The position numbers were made by a program, and so were the translations under genes. A DNA stretch of 64,000 nucleotides from Rhynchopus euleeides (lineage: Eukaryota > Euglenozoa > Diplonemea > Diplonemida > Diplonemidae), in NCBI GenBank assembly GCA_963210315.1, contig OY723247.1, positions 2,480,001-2,544,000 of the forward strand, read 5' to 3'. Below are positions 42,989 to 52,800 of the stretch, piece after piece (position 1 is the first letter of the stretch; the number at the start of each line of letters is the position of its first letter). The notes under the pieces were generated by a model. It had not been told where the DNA came from, searched no databases, and saw only the letters and a program-made list of their open reading frames with translations.

Positions 42989-45376
42989 ATGTCCCACCAG
43001 GCCAACGGTCGTTCACACGCACGCAAATGGCTGGTGTACACATTCTTCGTGCAGGTGTTCGCCACTGCTCTCTTCCTTAAAGGCTTCGTGCTTCCCCGCA
43101 GTGTCAGCGAGCGGCACAGCACAAGCCTGCACCAGGCAGAGGGCCCCGCAGCGGACACCTGTCGCAAGGCGGCGGAATGGTATGGAGACCACACCGTCGT
43201 CGTCGTCATCATCGATGCCCTGCGGTACGACATGGTTGTGGGTGACAGACGACGCTTCCACAGTCTCGGTGGCACCGGCTGGCTTCTACGTTCTGAGTCG
43301 CCTACAACGACTGCTCAGCGGTTGAAGGGTATGACAACCGGCAGCATCCCGGCATTCATGGAGATCAGCACTGCATTCAACTCTGACGAGGTGCGGCAGG
43401 ACAACCTCCTCCTGCAGCTGAAGGAGCACGGGAGAACTGCGGCTGTGCTGGGCGACGACACGTGGGTAGCGCTCTTCCCTCCCAGCAGCGGGTACTGGGA
43501 CCACCACCACGTGTTTCCCTCTTTCAATGTTTGGGACCTTGACACCGTCGACAACGGCATCAAGGGTAGCATCGAAGACGTGTTCGACGCGGACGGGCTG
43601 ATCCGCTACAGCTTCAACGTGCTGCACTTTCTGGGGGTGGACCATGCAGGGCACCGCTACGGGCCGTACCACCCTGAGATGGACAGAAAGATCCGAGAAA
43701 CCGACTTGTTCCTCTCCAACCTGAAGAAGAGGCTGCGCACCCAACCAAGTGAAGTGACCCTCCTCGTGCTGGGCGACCACGGCATGACGGAAGACGGGCA
43801 GCACGGAGGGGGGACGGATCTGGAGCTCAACTCCGTCCTGCACCTTGACGTGTTCGGTAGGGCTGCCTCCAGACGCGAACCGTCGCCCTCCATCTTCGCC
43901 ACGGCCATTGACCAGGTGGACCTGGTCCCCACCCTCTCTGTCCTGATGGGCACAGCCATGCCCTTCAACAACCTGGGTGTGGTCAGCCGTGAGCTCCTCA
44001 ACCTCGCTTGCGGGCGTGCCTGTGATGACGAGGAGACAGAGCTGGTGCGCTACGCATCATCGCTGCTGTGCAACGCGAAACAGGTCCACGACGGTCTTGT
44101 TGCGAGCTTGGGGGGCGCTGTGCGGGAGCACTCGCCTCGTTTCTCAGACGACATGCAGCGGTGGGAGCGAGAGGCACATGAGGTCTTCGACTGGGATGCG
44201 GGTCGCCTGAAGCCTGGGGCGGATCTTGCTGACGCACGCAGGGTGGTACGGGGGATGCGCGATTTCATCAGCCCAGCACACGAGATCGCACGCACCGAGT
44301 GGGCCAAGATGCACCCCCTCTACCTCTATGCGGCTGTAGGCCTCTCGCTCGCCCCGACTCTCTACTACTTCCTGTCTCCAGCGGCACAGGCATGGCGGCG
44401 ACAGGAGTCCAACAGTGCTGGCACAGCCTTCTTCGTGTTGCCACTGCTTCTCGCTGCTGCGATGGCCTCCAACAGCTACATCGTGATGGAGGAGCAGGTG
44501 GTAGGGTACATGGCCATCTCCGCGCTGCTCCTGCTCGCAGGTGTCCACCAGAACCTCCCCTGTGCGCTGGGTGCGCTGCTGCTCCGAATCATGCCGCACC
44601 TGATGACGCGAACACACAGGCGGTTCGGCACACACCTCCTCTCCGCATCCACGCCTGTCCACGACCTGGATGGCTACGATGAACTCGTGTGCGTTGCCCT
44701 CCTCCCCCTCGCGATCATCTATCTCCATGCTAACTCGAGGTACGGCAACCCTGAGCGATCCATCACACAACGTGCACTGCAAGGTGCACTGTACCTCTGT
44801 GTGGCAACCAGCTTCATCTTCAAGGTCGTTGAGACAGACGGTGGGCGTGGGATTGGGCAGGACTGCGCGTTTGCCTCCCTTGCGGTGTGCGTGCTCGGCT
44901 GGCTCTGTGGGATGCGGGATGTGTGGGGCATCGCCTGCCTGGTCGCCGGGCCGCGAGCAGTCCCTGTGTGGGCAGTGGCCAAGGTTGTGGTGGGTGTGGT
45001 CGACACCATGCCCACCGGGGGCGCAGGGCAGGGGGTGGTGATGTACCTCGTCACATGGTTTGTCTTCTTTTGCTCTGGACACCAGACAGTTGTCTCGGCG
45101 ATCGACTTCGGGTCTGCCTTCGTGGGGTTCTCAAAGCTGCACCACACGCTGCAGGGCGTCATCCTAGTGGGATTCAACACATACGCACCCCTGTTGCTGA
45201 ACCACACGCGCGGGACATCACTTGCCGTGTCGTGCTTGCTTGTCACGTCAGGTTGCATGTTTGCCGCAGCCCACCACAGGGAACATCTCATGGTGTGGGA
45301 GGTGTTTGCACCACGCATGCTTTACGCATGTGCTGTTGCCCCATTTGTTGCTGCTAGGTGTTGGGCAGCTTTGTGA
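42989..45376 (+). CDS. PIGO: GPI ethanolamine-phosphate transferase 3 (PIG-O/Gpi13-like)
   Basis: 795 residues, single exon. The ATG at 42989 lies 8 bases after CGCCCAACAG. An N-terminal membrane segment is at ~14-35. The lumenal alkaline-phosphatase-like domain has D76 in VVVIIDALRYD, the nucleophile loop PTTTAQRLKGMTTGS (T106-T108), GDDTWVALFP, the family signature NVWDLDTVDNGI, metal ligands D218-H219 and H222 in FLGVDHAGHRYGP, and D263-H264 with H272 in LGDHGMTEDGQHGG. Residues ~440-795 hold about ten further membrane segments. The enzyme moves phosphoethanolamine from phosphatidylethanolamine to the third mannose of GPI precursors in the ER, the bridge used for protein attachment. It is shorter than animal PIG-O (about 1,090) mainly in the membrane region. 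An out-of-frame ATG at 42943 could start an overlapping upstream frame if it is present in the mRNA. Confidence 0.92.
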   Translation: MSHQANGRSHARKWLVYTFFVQVFATALFLKGFVLPRSVSERHSTSLHQAEGPAADTCRKAAEWYGDHTVVVVIIDALRYDMVVGDRRRFHSLGGTGWLLRSESPTTTAQRLKGMTTGSIPAFMEISTAFNSDEVRQDNLLLQLKEHGRTAAVLGDDTWVALFPPSSGYWDHHHVFPSFNVWDLDTVDNGIKGSIEDVFDADGLIRYSFNVLHFLGVDHAGHRYGPYHPEMDRKIRETDLFLSNLKKRLRTQPSEVTLLVLGDHGMTEDGQHGGGTDLELNSVLHLDVFGRAASRREPSPSIFATAIDQVDLVPTLSVLMGTAMPFNNLGVVSRELLNLACGRACDDEETELVRYASSLLCNAKQVHDGLVASLGGAVREHSPRFSDDMQRWEREAHEVFDWDAGRLKPGADLADARRVVRGMRDFISPAHEIARTEWAKMHPLYLYAAVGLSLAPTLYYFLSPAAQAWRRQESNSAGTAFFVLPLLLAAAMASNSYIVMEEQVVGYMAISALLLLAGVHQNLPCALGALLLRIMPHLMTRTHRRFGTHLLSASTPVHDLDGYDELVCVALLPLAIIYLHANSRYGNPERSITQRALQGALYLCVATSFIFKVVETDGGRGIGQDCAFASLAVCVLGWLCGMRDVWGIACLVAGPRAVPVWAVAKVVVGVVDTMPTGGAGQGVVMYLVTWFVFFCSGHQTVVSAIDFGSAFVGFSKLHHTLQGVILVGFNTYAPLLLNHTRGTSLAVSCLLVTSGCMFAAAHHREHLMVWEVFAPRMLYACAVAPFVAARCWAAL

Positions 45377-45569
45377 GAGCGGAATCGCCGTAACTTAGAC
45401 TCTATGATCAGCCGTAGTGGGCCCACACCCCCAGCCCCCCCTCTTTTTTTGGACAGATTCATGTGTTGCGTGTTAGGTGCCATCGACCCAGCCTTGCAAC
45501 TGTTGTGATGTGCAGTGCAGCAACACCCCATCACCCGCCAGGACGCTCTCCCGTGCGAGTGGCCCTGCC

Positions 45570-48221
45570 ATGGTGCAGAGCGGCTTGCAATGCCGGGGGG
45601 TTCCTCTCAAAGTCCCACTTCTCTTTCTCTTTTTTGCCGGTGTGGTGTTGTGTGCTTTTGCCTGTACCTACGTGATGATGGACAATTACATGTCGACGAT
45701 GAATGACATGACCGGACGCTACCTCCAGGAGGTTGGTCTGATGCTGAGCGATGAAGTGCGTGTCAGTTTGAACGAACTCAGCCATGAGCCGGACAGGTGG
45801 GTAGGCCGCTGGAACAGGTACCTGCACGACTTCAGGATGAGTACCTTCGAAGCCCTCCGAAATGCCCGCAGTAACTGGTGGCAGGTCACCCTGCAGGAGT
45901 CCCTGCTTGCCAGCTCGGCGTATGAATCAGTTTCCATCTGCTGGAAAAATGGCGACAGTCTTGCCCTGAATAACATCAACACGACCCACTTCCAGGAGGT
46001 GCGGACAGAAGATGGCTTCTACTCCAAACGGGACATTCCTTGGGAGACGATGTCAAACGACGCGGCCCCAACAGAAGAACAGCGCCACGTCTGCCAGTCT
46101 GACCCATGGTACAGCAGCATCGAGAGGGACTTCGACAACATGGTGGGGGAGGCAGTTCCGAAGCGCCGGCTCACCTACGTCGTGTATCGCCACAAGTTGG
46201 AAGCAGCCGCCATGCTGATCGCGACGCCGCTTTATGAAGGGACGAAGTGCCAGGAAGGGGGGTGTATCTTCACAGGTGTTGCGGCTGTGGTGGTGAGCCT
46301 CAACTACGTCCAGGAATTCCTCCTCAATGCGCTGAACCGTGCGGAGTACTTGACAAACCTGGAATCGAGCATGAACCTGGACGCAGTGCCAACGGGCACT
46401 GTATCTGTTAGTTTAATCGGCTCCCGGAAGCCGATGCAGCGCACTCCGCTCACACGAGGACTTCAGCTTGAGAGGCAGCTTGGGGGTCTCACTTCATATG
46501 AGGGGACGGTGTCGTTCTACGTTGTTGACAAGGCCATGGGTAAGGCCGTTGCCTCGGCAGATCCCGACCGCACAGATTCCTCCACACTGCCTGTCGTGCT
46601 GCTGGGTGACGAAGAACTCCAAGCCTCCACCTTCTCCTACGATGCCCTCACACAGAAGGCACAGGCCATCGTGGACAGCGCTCACACGGACCCGCAGGCG
46701 ACCTCTTCCCCTGAGTACCGCGAGAGCAAGATTCTGATGGACAAGATCGCGCAAGCAGGGTCAACCAAGATGACTGATATCAACTGGAGCGGCGTCCCGT
46801 ACAACGTCCTCAGCCATCGGAGTCACAGTGGCGGGAAAGTGTACGTCCACAAGCTTTCCCTCCCCCTGACAACCGAGGGGATGGGCTGGGAGGGCTACGT
46901 CCTCCTCGATGCGCGCCACGTGCGAGCAGGCGTGGAACGGGCCGTGATCATCCTTGTCGCCTGCTGCCTGGGGATTCTGATCCTGTGGATGTGCGCCTCG
47001 GCACTGCTGCTCAGAATGTCATTGCGACCCCTCCGGCAGCTCACGTCGTTTATGAAGACCTTTGCGGCATCAGGCGGCACTGTGTTGGGGCCTGGTGGGG
47101 CGTTCGATTTCGACGGCGATCACGGGAGCAGCGCCCCCTCCTCTGAGACGACAGTCTCGCAGGTCTTCCAGGAGCTGTTGGGGAAATCTCAGCGAGAGTC
47201 GGTCTTCGCTGAAACACACACTCTGCACGACGCAGCCCTGCAGCTGTCGCAGTCTGTCCGGTCCTGCATGGACCACATCCAGGACACAGCGATAGCGATT
47301 GCGCAGCTCCGCGATGCCAATCCTTTGAGCACGAGCATCGAACCGAGGTACGCACGGTCGCGAGTCCAGAGCGACGGGGAGCTGAGACCCCGCCACATCA
47401 GCGCCCTGTCTGTCAAGCTGGATCTTCATCACCTCGCCCCTGCAGACTCCCAGGTGTCGATCGCGAGTGAGGAGTACCTGGCAGACTTGTCGAAGGTCTG
47501 CCAAGCATGCAGGAGGCACTACGGCCAGGTGCACCACTTTGATGAATCCGGGCTTGTCGTCCTGTTCCTCATGCACGATCACCGCAGTCGTGCTGTCACG
47601 TGCGTCGGCTCCCTCCTGTCGCTGTTCACATCGGACAAGCGGGACGGCGGCTTGTTCAGCAGCAGTGTTGTCATCGGGGGCGTGACTGGCAAAGCAACTG
47701 TGGGCAACATCGGAAGTTCCTCCCTGAAGCACTGCATGTCGGCAGGGCCTCTGATGTCACAGGCCAGTATTACAAGGGAGTTGTGCACCAGCAGGAGGTC
47801 ACGTGCCCTCATCACCGAGAGGCTGGCGAAGGCGATGGTCGGGAGTGAAGTCGCGCTCAACACCTTCTCTCACTATCTGCGCATTGTCGACCTCATTTGG
47901 TTCGAAGAGAGCAGTGCCCCGACGCAGCTTGTGGATGTGTCCGCAACACCAGGGGGTGGGCAGCGGATGGGAAACGAAGCCGCCTTCGACACGGCCCATG
48001 CTGACGACTGCCTGAGCCTGTGGCGGAACTACTGCGCTTTGTGGGAGGAACTCGCAAAGGGTTCCTCCGTGGATACTGCTCTGACTTGTATTGGGATTGA
48101 CACGCATCCTGCAGCGACAGCGCTTGCAGAGAGGTTGCGCAGTACCGAGAGCGCGCGCCAGTGTGAAAAGCTTTCCTCTCTTCCGTACCGCATATCCGAA
48201 GCTGGATTGCGAATGCTCTAG
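45570..48221 (+). CDS. two-TM receptor-like protein with degenerate class III cyclase domain
   Basis: 883 residues, single exon. The ATG at 45570 (tgccATGg) precedes membrane segment 1 at ~15-36. Residues ~37-455 are a predicted extracellular domain with several Cys and dCache-like layout. Membrane segment 2 is at ~458-482, followed by a short HAMP-like stretch (MSLRPLRQLTSFMKTF). Residues ~610-770 resemble a class III nucleotidyl cyclase: D618 in LSVKLDLHHLAP at the first metal site, then HFDESGLVVLF (656-666) where active enzymes have KFxGD, then VVIGGVTGKATVGNIGSSS. The second metal Asp is S660 and the usual Lys is H656, so it is probably a pseudocyclase. Receptor cyclases of this layout are common in flagellated protists. 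It may act as a sensor or as a partner of an active cyclase. Short out-of-frame ATGs lie upstream. Confidence 0.75.
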   Translation: MVQSGLQCRGVPLKVPLLFLFFAGVVLCAFACTYVMMDNYMSTMNDMTGRYLQEVGLMLSDEVRVSLNELSHEPDRWVGRWNRYLHDFRMSTFEALRNARSNWWQVTLQESLLASSAYESVSICWKNGDSLALNNINTTHFQEVRTEDGFYSKRDIPWETMSNDAAPTEEQRHVCQSDPWYSSIERDFDNMVGEAVPKRRLTYVVYRHKLEAAAMLIATPLYEGTKCQEGGCIFTGVAAVVVSLNYVQEFLLNALNRAEYLTNLESSMNLDAVPTGTVSVSLIGSRKPMQRTPLTRGLQLERQLGGLTSYEGTVSFYVVDKAMGKAVASADPDRTDSSTLPVVLLGDEELQASTFSYDALTQKAQAIVDSAHTDPQATSSPEYRESKILMDKIAQAGSTKMTDINWSGVPYNVLSHRSHSGGKVYVHKLSLPLTTEGMGWEGYVLLDARHVRAGVERAVIILVACCLGILILWMCASALLLRMSLRPLRQLTSFMKTFAASGGTVLGPGGAFDFDGDHGSSAPSSETTVSQVFQELLGKSQRESVFAETHTLHDAALQLSQSVRSCMDHIQDTAIAIAQLRDANPLSTSIEPRYARSRVQSDGELRPRHISALSVKLDLHHLAPADSQVSIASEEYLADLSKVCQACRRHYGQVHHFDESGLVVLFLMHDHRSRAVTCVGSLLSLFTSDKRDGGLFSSSVVIGGVTGKATVGNIGSSSLKHCMSAGPLMSQASITRELCTSRRSRALITERLAKAMVGSEVALNTFSHYLRIVDLIWFEESSAPTQLVDVSATPGGGQRMGNEAAFDTAHADDCLSLWRNYCALWEELAKGSSVDTALTCIGIDTHPAATALAERLRSTESARQCEKLSSLPYRISEAGLRML

Positions 48222-48616
48222 CCTGTTCGTTCCGTCTCTGTGTGCGTGAAAGCAAAGAAAAACCGAAGGTGTCGTCCCCGAATTGCGGATCACTGGAAAA
48301 TAGGTCCAAAGTGAGACTTCAAACTGTCACTCGGGCCGGCAGGCAAGCTCCGTTTTGAATGGAGCTTCCGGGGGGTTGGGACAGTCAGCTTCGTCTGGTT
48401 TCTGTCAATTTTGAACTGCCGTGGCGCCCCGTCCCCTCCCACTCGCCCGCACCCCAGGAGTTCCGGCGATCACGTTCCTCTGACTCGGGCGTCTGCCTCG
48501 TCACATGTGAGCCAGACTTTCTTCGCGACTTTTCGAGCGAGGCCCCCACTGCGCTCTGTCTCAGGTGACTCTGGCCTCCGCACACCACCACCTGCACAGG
48601 ATGCCCCCAGCCTGGG
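48222..48616. other. intergenic spacer
   Basis: About 395 bp between two + strand genes. No further gene was seen. CACCACCTGCACAG at 48587-48600 is acceptor-like and lies just before the next candidate start codons. Confidence 0.5.
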
Positions 48617-49667
48617 ATGCCTGTTGGCCCGAGCTTTTTGAAATGTGTCATCGCCACACGCCAGTCGCTCCGTGGTGGGTTGGGGACGCTTGCACTGCTG
48701 CTGTCCATCGTGTGCCCTGTGCTGATCGTGTCCTTCAACAGGGACGGGCCCCTACTACACGGCACACCACGCAGGTGCAGAGGTGGTCAACATCTGGGAC
48801 CCGTCGCGGCAGCCCGAGCCGTGGCACGAGGATGGGGCGTGCTGCGGTGTGGCATGACCTGAACAGCACAGTCATCACAGAGACGAACCGGACGTCTACG
48901 TTGACCAGGACCTACGAATGGCACAACTGCCCCGGTGTGCGGCACTACGCTCTGCTGGAGGGGAACCTCGCCAGTGCAGCAGTTCTCATATGTGGCCTGT
49001 GGCGCCAGGAGGAGGCCTTGCGTGTCATTAAACAGTCAGGTGTGCTGCATTGCGTGCATGATGATTGCTGAGTTTGTGGGCCCCGAGGACAGCGACCAAA
49101 ACGACTATGTGCGCTTCGCTATCGGATGCCCGGGCTTTCTTGAGAGCACCGCCTGCGACCACACCTACGTTGCCGGGTCTTGGCACGGTGCACCCGTGGA
49201 TCATTCGATGGCGACACCCACCTGTGGAGGCAGCTTCAGTGTCGTGCGTGCCCTGTGCAGGCTTCTCCCGGTGATACTGCTGCCGGCAGGAGCACCCATC
49301 GCCGTGCACGTGATATACGGCACGCAGGGGGCCGATTCTGTCGGCGGGTGGCTGTTCGTTGCCTTCCTCTCCGTTGCCAGTGTGACCGTCGCAGTCGAGC
49401 TGATGATGCCGGAGTGGGTGCGGTGGCTGTTGGAGCTGAAGGTACGCGAGGCGTGCGCACCACAGACACCGCCCTGTTGGCCCGCCTGTCCAGGCCGACA
49501 TCGAGAAGCCCAGGTACACTAGAATTGTTGAACGGCCGCGTGGAGGGTCTGCTCCAGTCGCGCGGCCGCGTGGAGGGTCTGCTCCAGTCGCGCACGTTGG
49601 GCTTCATTCCTGCAGCCATCAAGTGCGAGTGCTTCGGTGTTTTGATATATCCACTGCTGCTCAATAG
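48617..49667 (+). CDS. putative small membrane protein, exon structure unresolved
   Basis: Coding potential is clear but split over three frames. ATG 48617 opens a frame with a membrane segment (LGTLALLLSIVCPVLIVSF). The middle part reads best in another frame at 48849-49034 (HDLNSTVITETNRTSTLT, CPGVRHYALLEGNLASAAVL). The last part reads from ~49065 to 49441 with two more membrane segments (VVRALCRLLPVILLPAGAP and GGWLFVAFLSVASVTVAVEL). A GTACGC...CAG intron of 52 bp at 49442-49493 joins this in phase to a final exon 49494-49667 of 57 codons. No GTA-type donor is visible in the earlier part, so the upstream joins may use other donors, or a frameshift is present. The layout suggests one N-terminal and two C-terminal membrane segments around a lumenal or extracellular domain. 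I do not recognise a family. Confidence 0.4.
49533..49592 (+). repeat. 30-bp tandem duplication in coding exon
   Basis: Two perfect copies of a 30-base unit (49533-49562 and 49563-49592) in the last exon of the preceding gene, encoding RPRGGSAPVA twice. Because it is in frame and exact it is recent. Confidence 0.9.
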
Positions 49668-49873
49668 GACAGAACACAGATATTCCGTGCTGCGCAGCAG
49701 CTATCGCCTGCAACGAGCTTCTCTTCCTCCCCCCCCGCCCCCCCTCCCTCTCATTGTTTTGGGGTTCCCTGCTGTCGCTTGGCGCGGCGGTATCCCGCGC
49801 ACGTGGTTCCCATTGCACGCCTTGCAGAGCAGCTAACCTGTACACCCACCCTGCCTGATTGCCGCTTGACAAA

Positions 49874-52800
49874 ATGGCGCCGAAGAGAGATTCGACGCGG
49901 CAGCGGCCGCGCAGCCCGCCAAGAGAGATGGAGCAGGCGCCTGCGCCCGGGGCACCACCTCCTGCTGTGCAGGACGTGAGCTCCATGGCCGCTGTGGACG
50001 GCGCAGCTGTGCTGGCAAAGTCGGACGCCGAAGCGCTTGCTGACTTCACCGTCGTCATCGTGACAGCGTTCCCATTCGGGGCGGAATCACGCCCCGTGCT
50101 GAAGTACACTCTCACGACGAGGGGAAAAGAAAGCGTCGAACACACTGCAGAGGTGTACCTGGCGGAGCGTGAGCCCTCGGCGAGGAACTACGTGTGGGTT
50201 ACAACGGTGCGTGCCCCGGAGGGTGCTGAGCTGAAGTACACCCTCATCATGAATGGTACTGAGCAGAACGCGAACACGGCGAAGCACCGCTGTTGCGTGC
50301 TGGGCCATCCGGTGGTGGTCGTCTCTGTCCGGGACAAGTTTGACGGCGGCTTAATATTCAATAACACCACGCAAGCTGTCGAGCCCAAGGCCGCTATTCA
50401 CGGTACCATGACCGCAGTCGGGCTCGACTCTGGCTGCACGAGCGCACGCACCGTGGAGGAGTTCTGCTTTGCTTTCGCGAAGCTCACGCATCCAGACGAA
50501 AAGATGATGCCCACCCTGAGTGTCCCGGGCCTCGCGGCGGTCGTGCGGGGTGCGTGGGAAGTGGACGGGCTCTCCCCCGACCGTGATCTGGCGAGGCAGT
50601 TGTGCTTCGCTGCCGCGGTGTCCGTCAAGAGCTGCGTGCAGTTCTTCGGCCTCCGCAACTGCATGACAGACGTCCACGACTGCGTGTGCTTTGCTGCTGA
50701 GTTGCTCTCGGCGGTGGAGAGCCAGGGTTCCGTGCGGGTGTTCGATCTCAAAGAGAAGCTGCAGAAGTGGCTCGCAAAAGTGAGGAGTGAAGGCAATATG
50801 ATTCCGAGGAAGAAAGCTGAGAAAGTGCTGGCTATCTGGAAGAACGACGAGCGCGGACTGTACGACCTCTCGCCCGACGAGGTGAATTCTCTCAGGGCGT
50901 TTCCCGACCTGCTGCGGCAGTACCTGTTTGGATCGACGTCCACACTCCGGGGCTTCTTCGAGAAGGTCGCGCAGCACTCCAGAATGGCATGGCTCGACGA
51001 CCTGCCGTGGTTCCTGAACAAGGCCACTGTCCAGATCGTTTCGGACGAAGAGTTCATGACAGTTTTAGAGGAGGTGGAGGCGCACAAACACGAGCGCACG
51101 CTGCGCGAGGTTGTGTTCGGGAACGCGTTGTTCACTCGGAAGAAGGTGACACCGACTGCGTTCGACGACCCGTTCCTCTGCACGTCGGTGAGTGCTGCGT
51201 ACGGATTCCTCAACCCCGACACGGCGTGGGACCTGTGCGAGCGCCGCGTGTGCACGCACCTCGACGATCTGGCGAAGCGCGGCAACAGCACCGGCGAGGT
51301 CGTGGAGCTGCTGTGGAAGTTCGCAGAACTCTGCGAGACTATCTGCACGCCGCTCGCCGAAAGGGTGTGCGACACGATCGTCGGCAAGGGGTTGTTGCCG
51401 ACGGTCGCCACCGGGGCGGGTGGCGTGCTGGCGCGGCTTCGGGGATGCGTGAAGCGACGTGCCTCTTCGCGTCTGCCGCTCGTGAAGCACGAGGAGCAGT
51501 TCCTCCAGGAGAACCTGCCGAAGGCCTTCCCGTCGCACATCGCCCTCTGCAGGCTCCTCGTTGAAGACGGGCTGGCCTGCGACCCGTTCGTGTCGCAAAC
51601 CCTCGTCCACGCCCCGCTGAAGAGATCCCTCGCCGCCGCAGAAGTGCGCGCGAAGCGCAACGTCAGCGACGTCGTCGCATTGTCGCACCTCCTCGACGGC
51701 TGCGACGTGCCCGCGACGCAGGCGAAGCTGGTCCTCGCCTCGCTCGCCGACGCGCACCTGTGCACCAGCTACGCGACGCTGGCGAGCCTCCTCGCAGTGC
51801 CTGAGATCCTCCAAGGGGTCGGCAGCGACGTGTGGGAGAAGCACAGATGCGTCGAGTCGCAGAGCAGGTTCCTCGTCGCCGCGCTTGAGGAGGCGCGCGC
51901 GTCGCAGGCGGAGCTGAACACGCTGAATTCGCGCGGGGTGCTCACACGCCTCACACGCCCGCACCCGAAGTTTGACGCCGACTCCGTGCTTAAGCATGCA
52001 TGTTCGACGACGGCGATGGCGCGTCGGCTGCTAGGCGCTGCGGTCGAGTGCGCGGAGACGGTGATGCGCGGGATGCCTGTGTTCGCGGCATGTGTTGAGC
52101 CGTTCGCAAAGCGGATGCAGGACAGGCTCAGCACTCTGGACACTACGCCGATCTGCGACCTCTCTGTGGACGCGTTTAAGCACGAAGACATGCTCAGCAG
52201 CGTTACGGTGCGTCTGAATGAATGCCTCCGCTGCCACCTCTACGAGCAGCTGTGGGACGACGCGTCGCACAGCGATGAGTCGCACTCGCTTCCGGAGGAC
52301 GCGACCGATGCGGACGTCGCGGACGCGCTGATCGCTGCAGAGCAGAAGGTGACGAAGGTGTTCGCCACTTGCGTCGAGCGGATCATCGACGGCACGGCGA
52401 CGCACCGCGACCTTCGCCTCGCTGTGGCGCAGGTAGAGTCGGCGCCGCGCCTGGAGACGAGCATCGCGCACGAGCGCAGCCGCGACGCGTTCCGGGAGCA
52501 CACGGAGGCGGCGTGCGGCGGCGCGCTGGCCGACATCGAAGAGCAGGTCAACGGGGTCTTCGATCTGTACCTCCATTTCGCCCGCGACGGCACCGGGTGC
52601 GCAGCGCATGCGGACGCGCGCAGCCGCGTTGTGTCGGACGTGCAGAAGGTGGCGCAGGCACTGTGGCTGCAGGGCGACTTCAGGGCGCTGCTGGGCCTCG
52701 TCGACGAGCTGAGGGATTCGGACGCCGACTGCGCCGCCTCGCGCAGCTGCGTCCACGCGCTGTGCGAGGCACTCGGGAAGTTCGCCGGCGGCGGCTGCGA

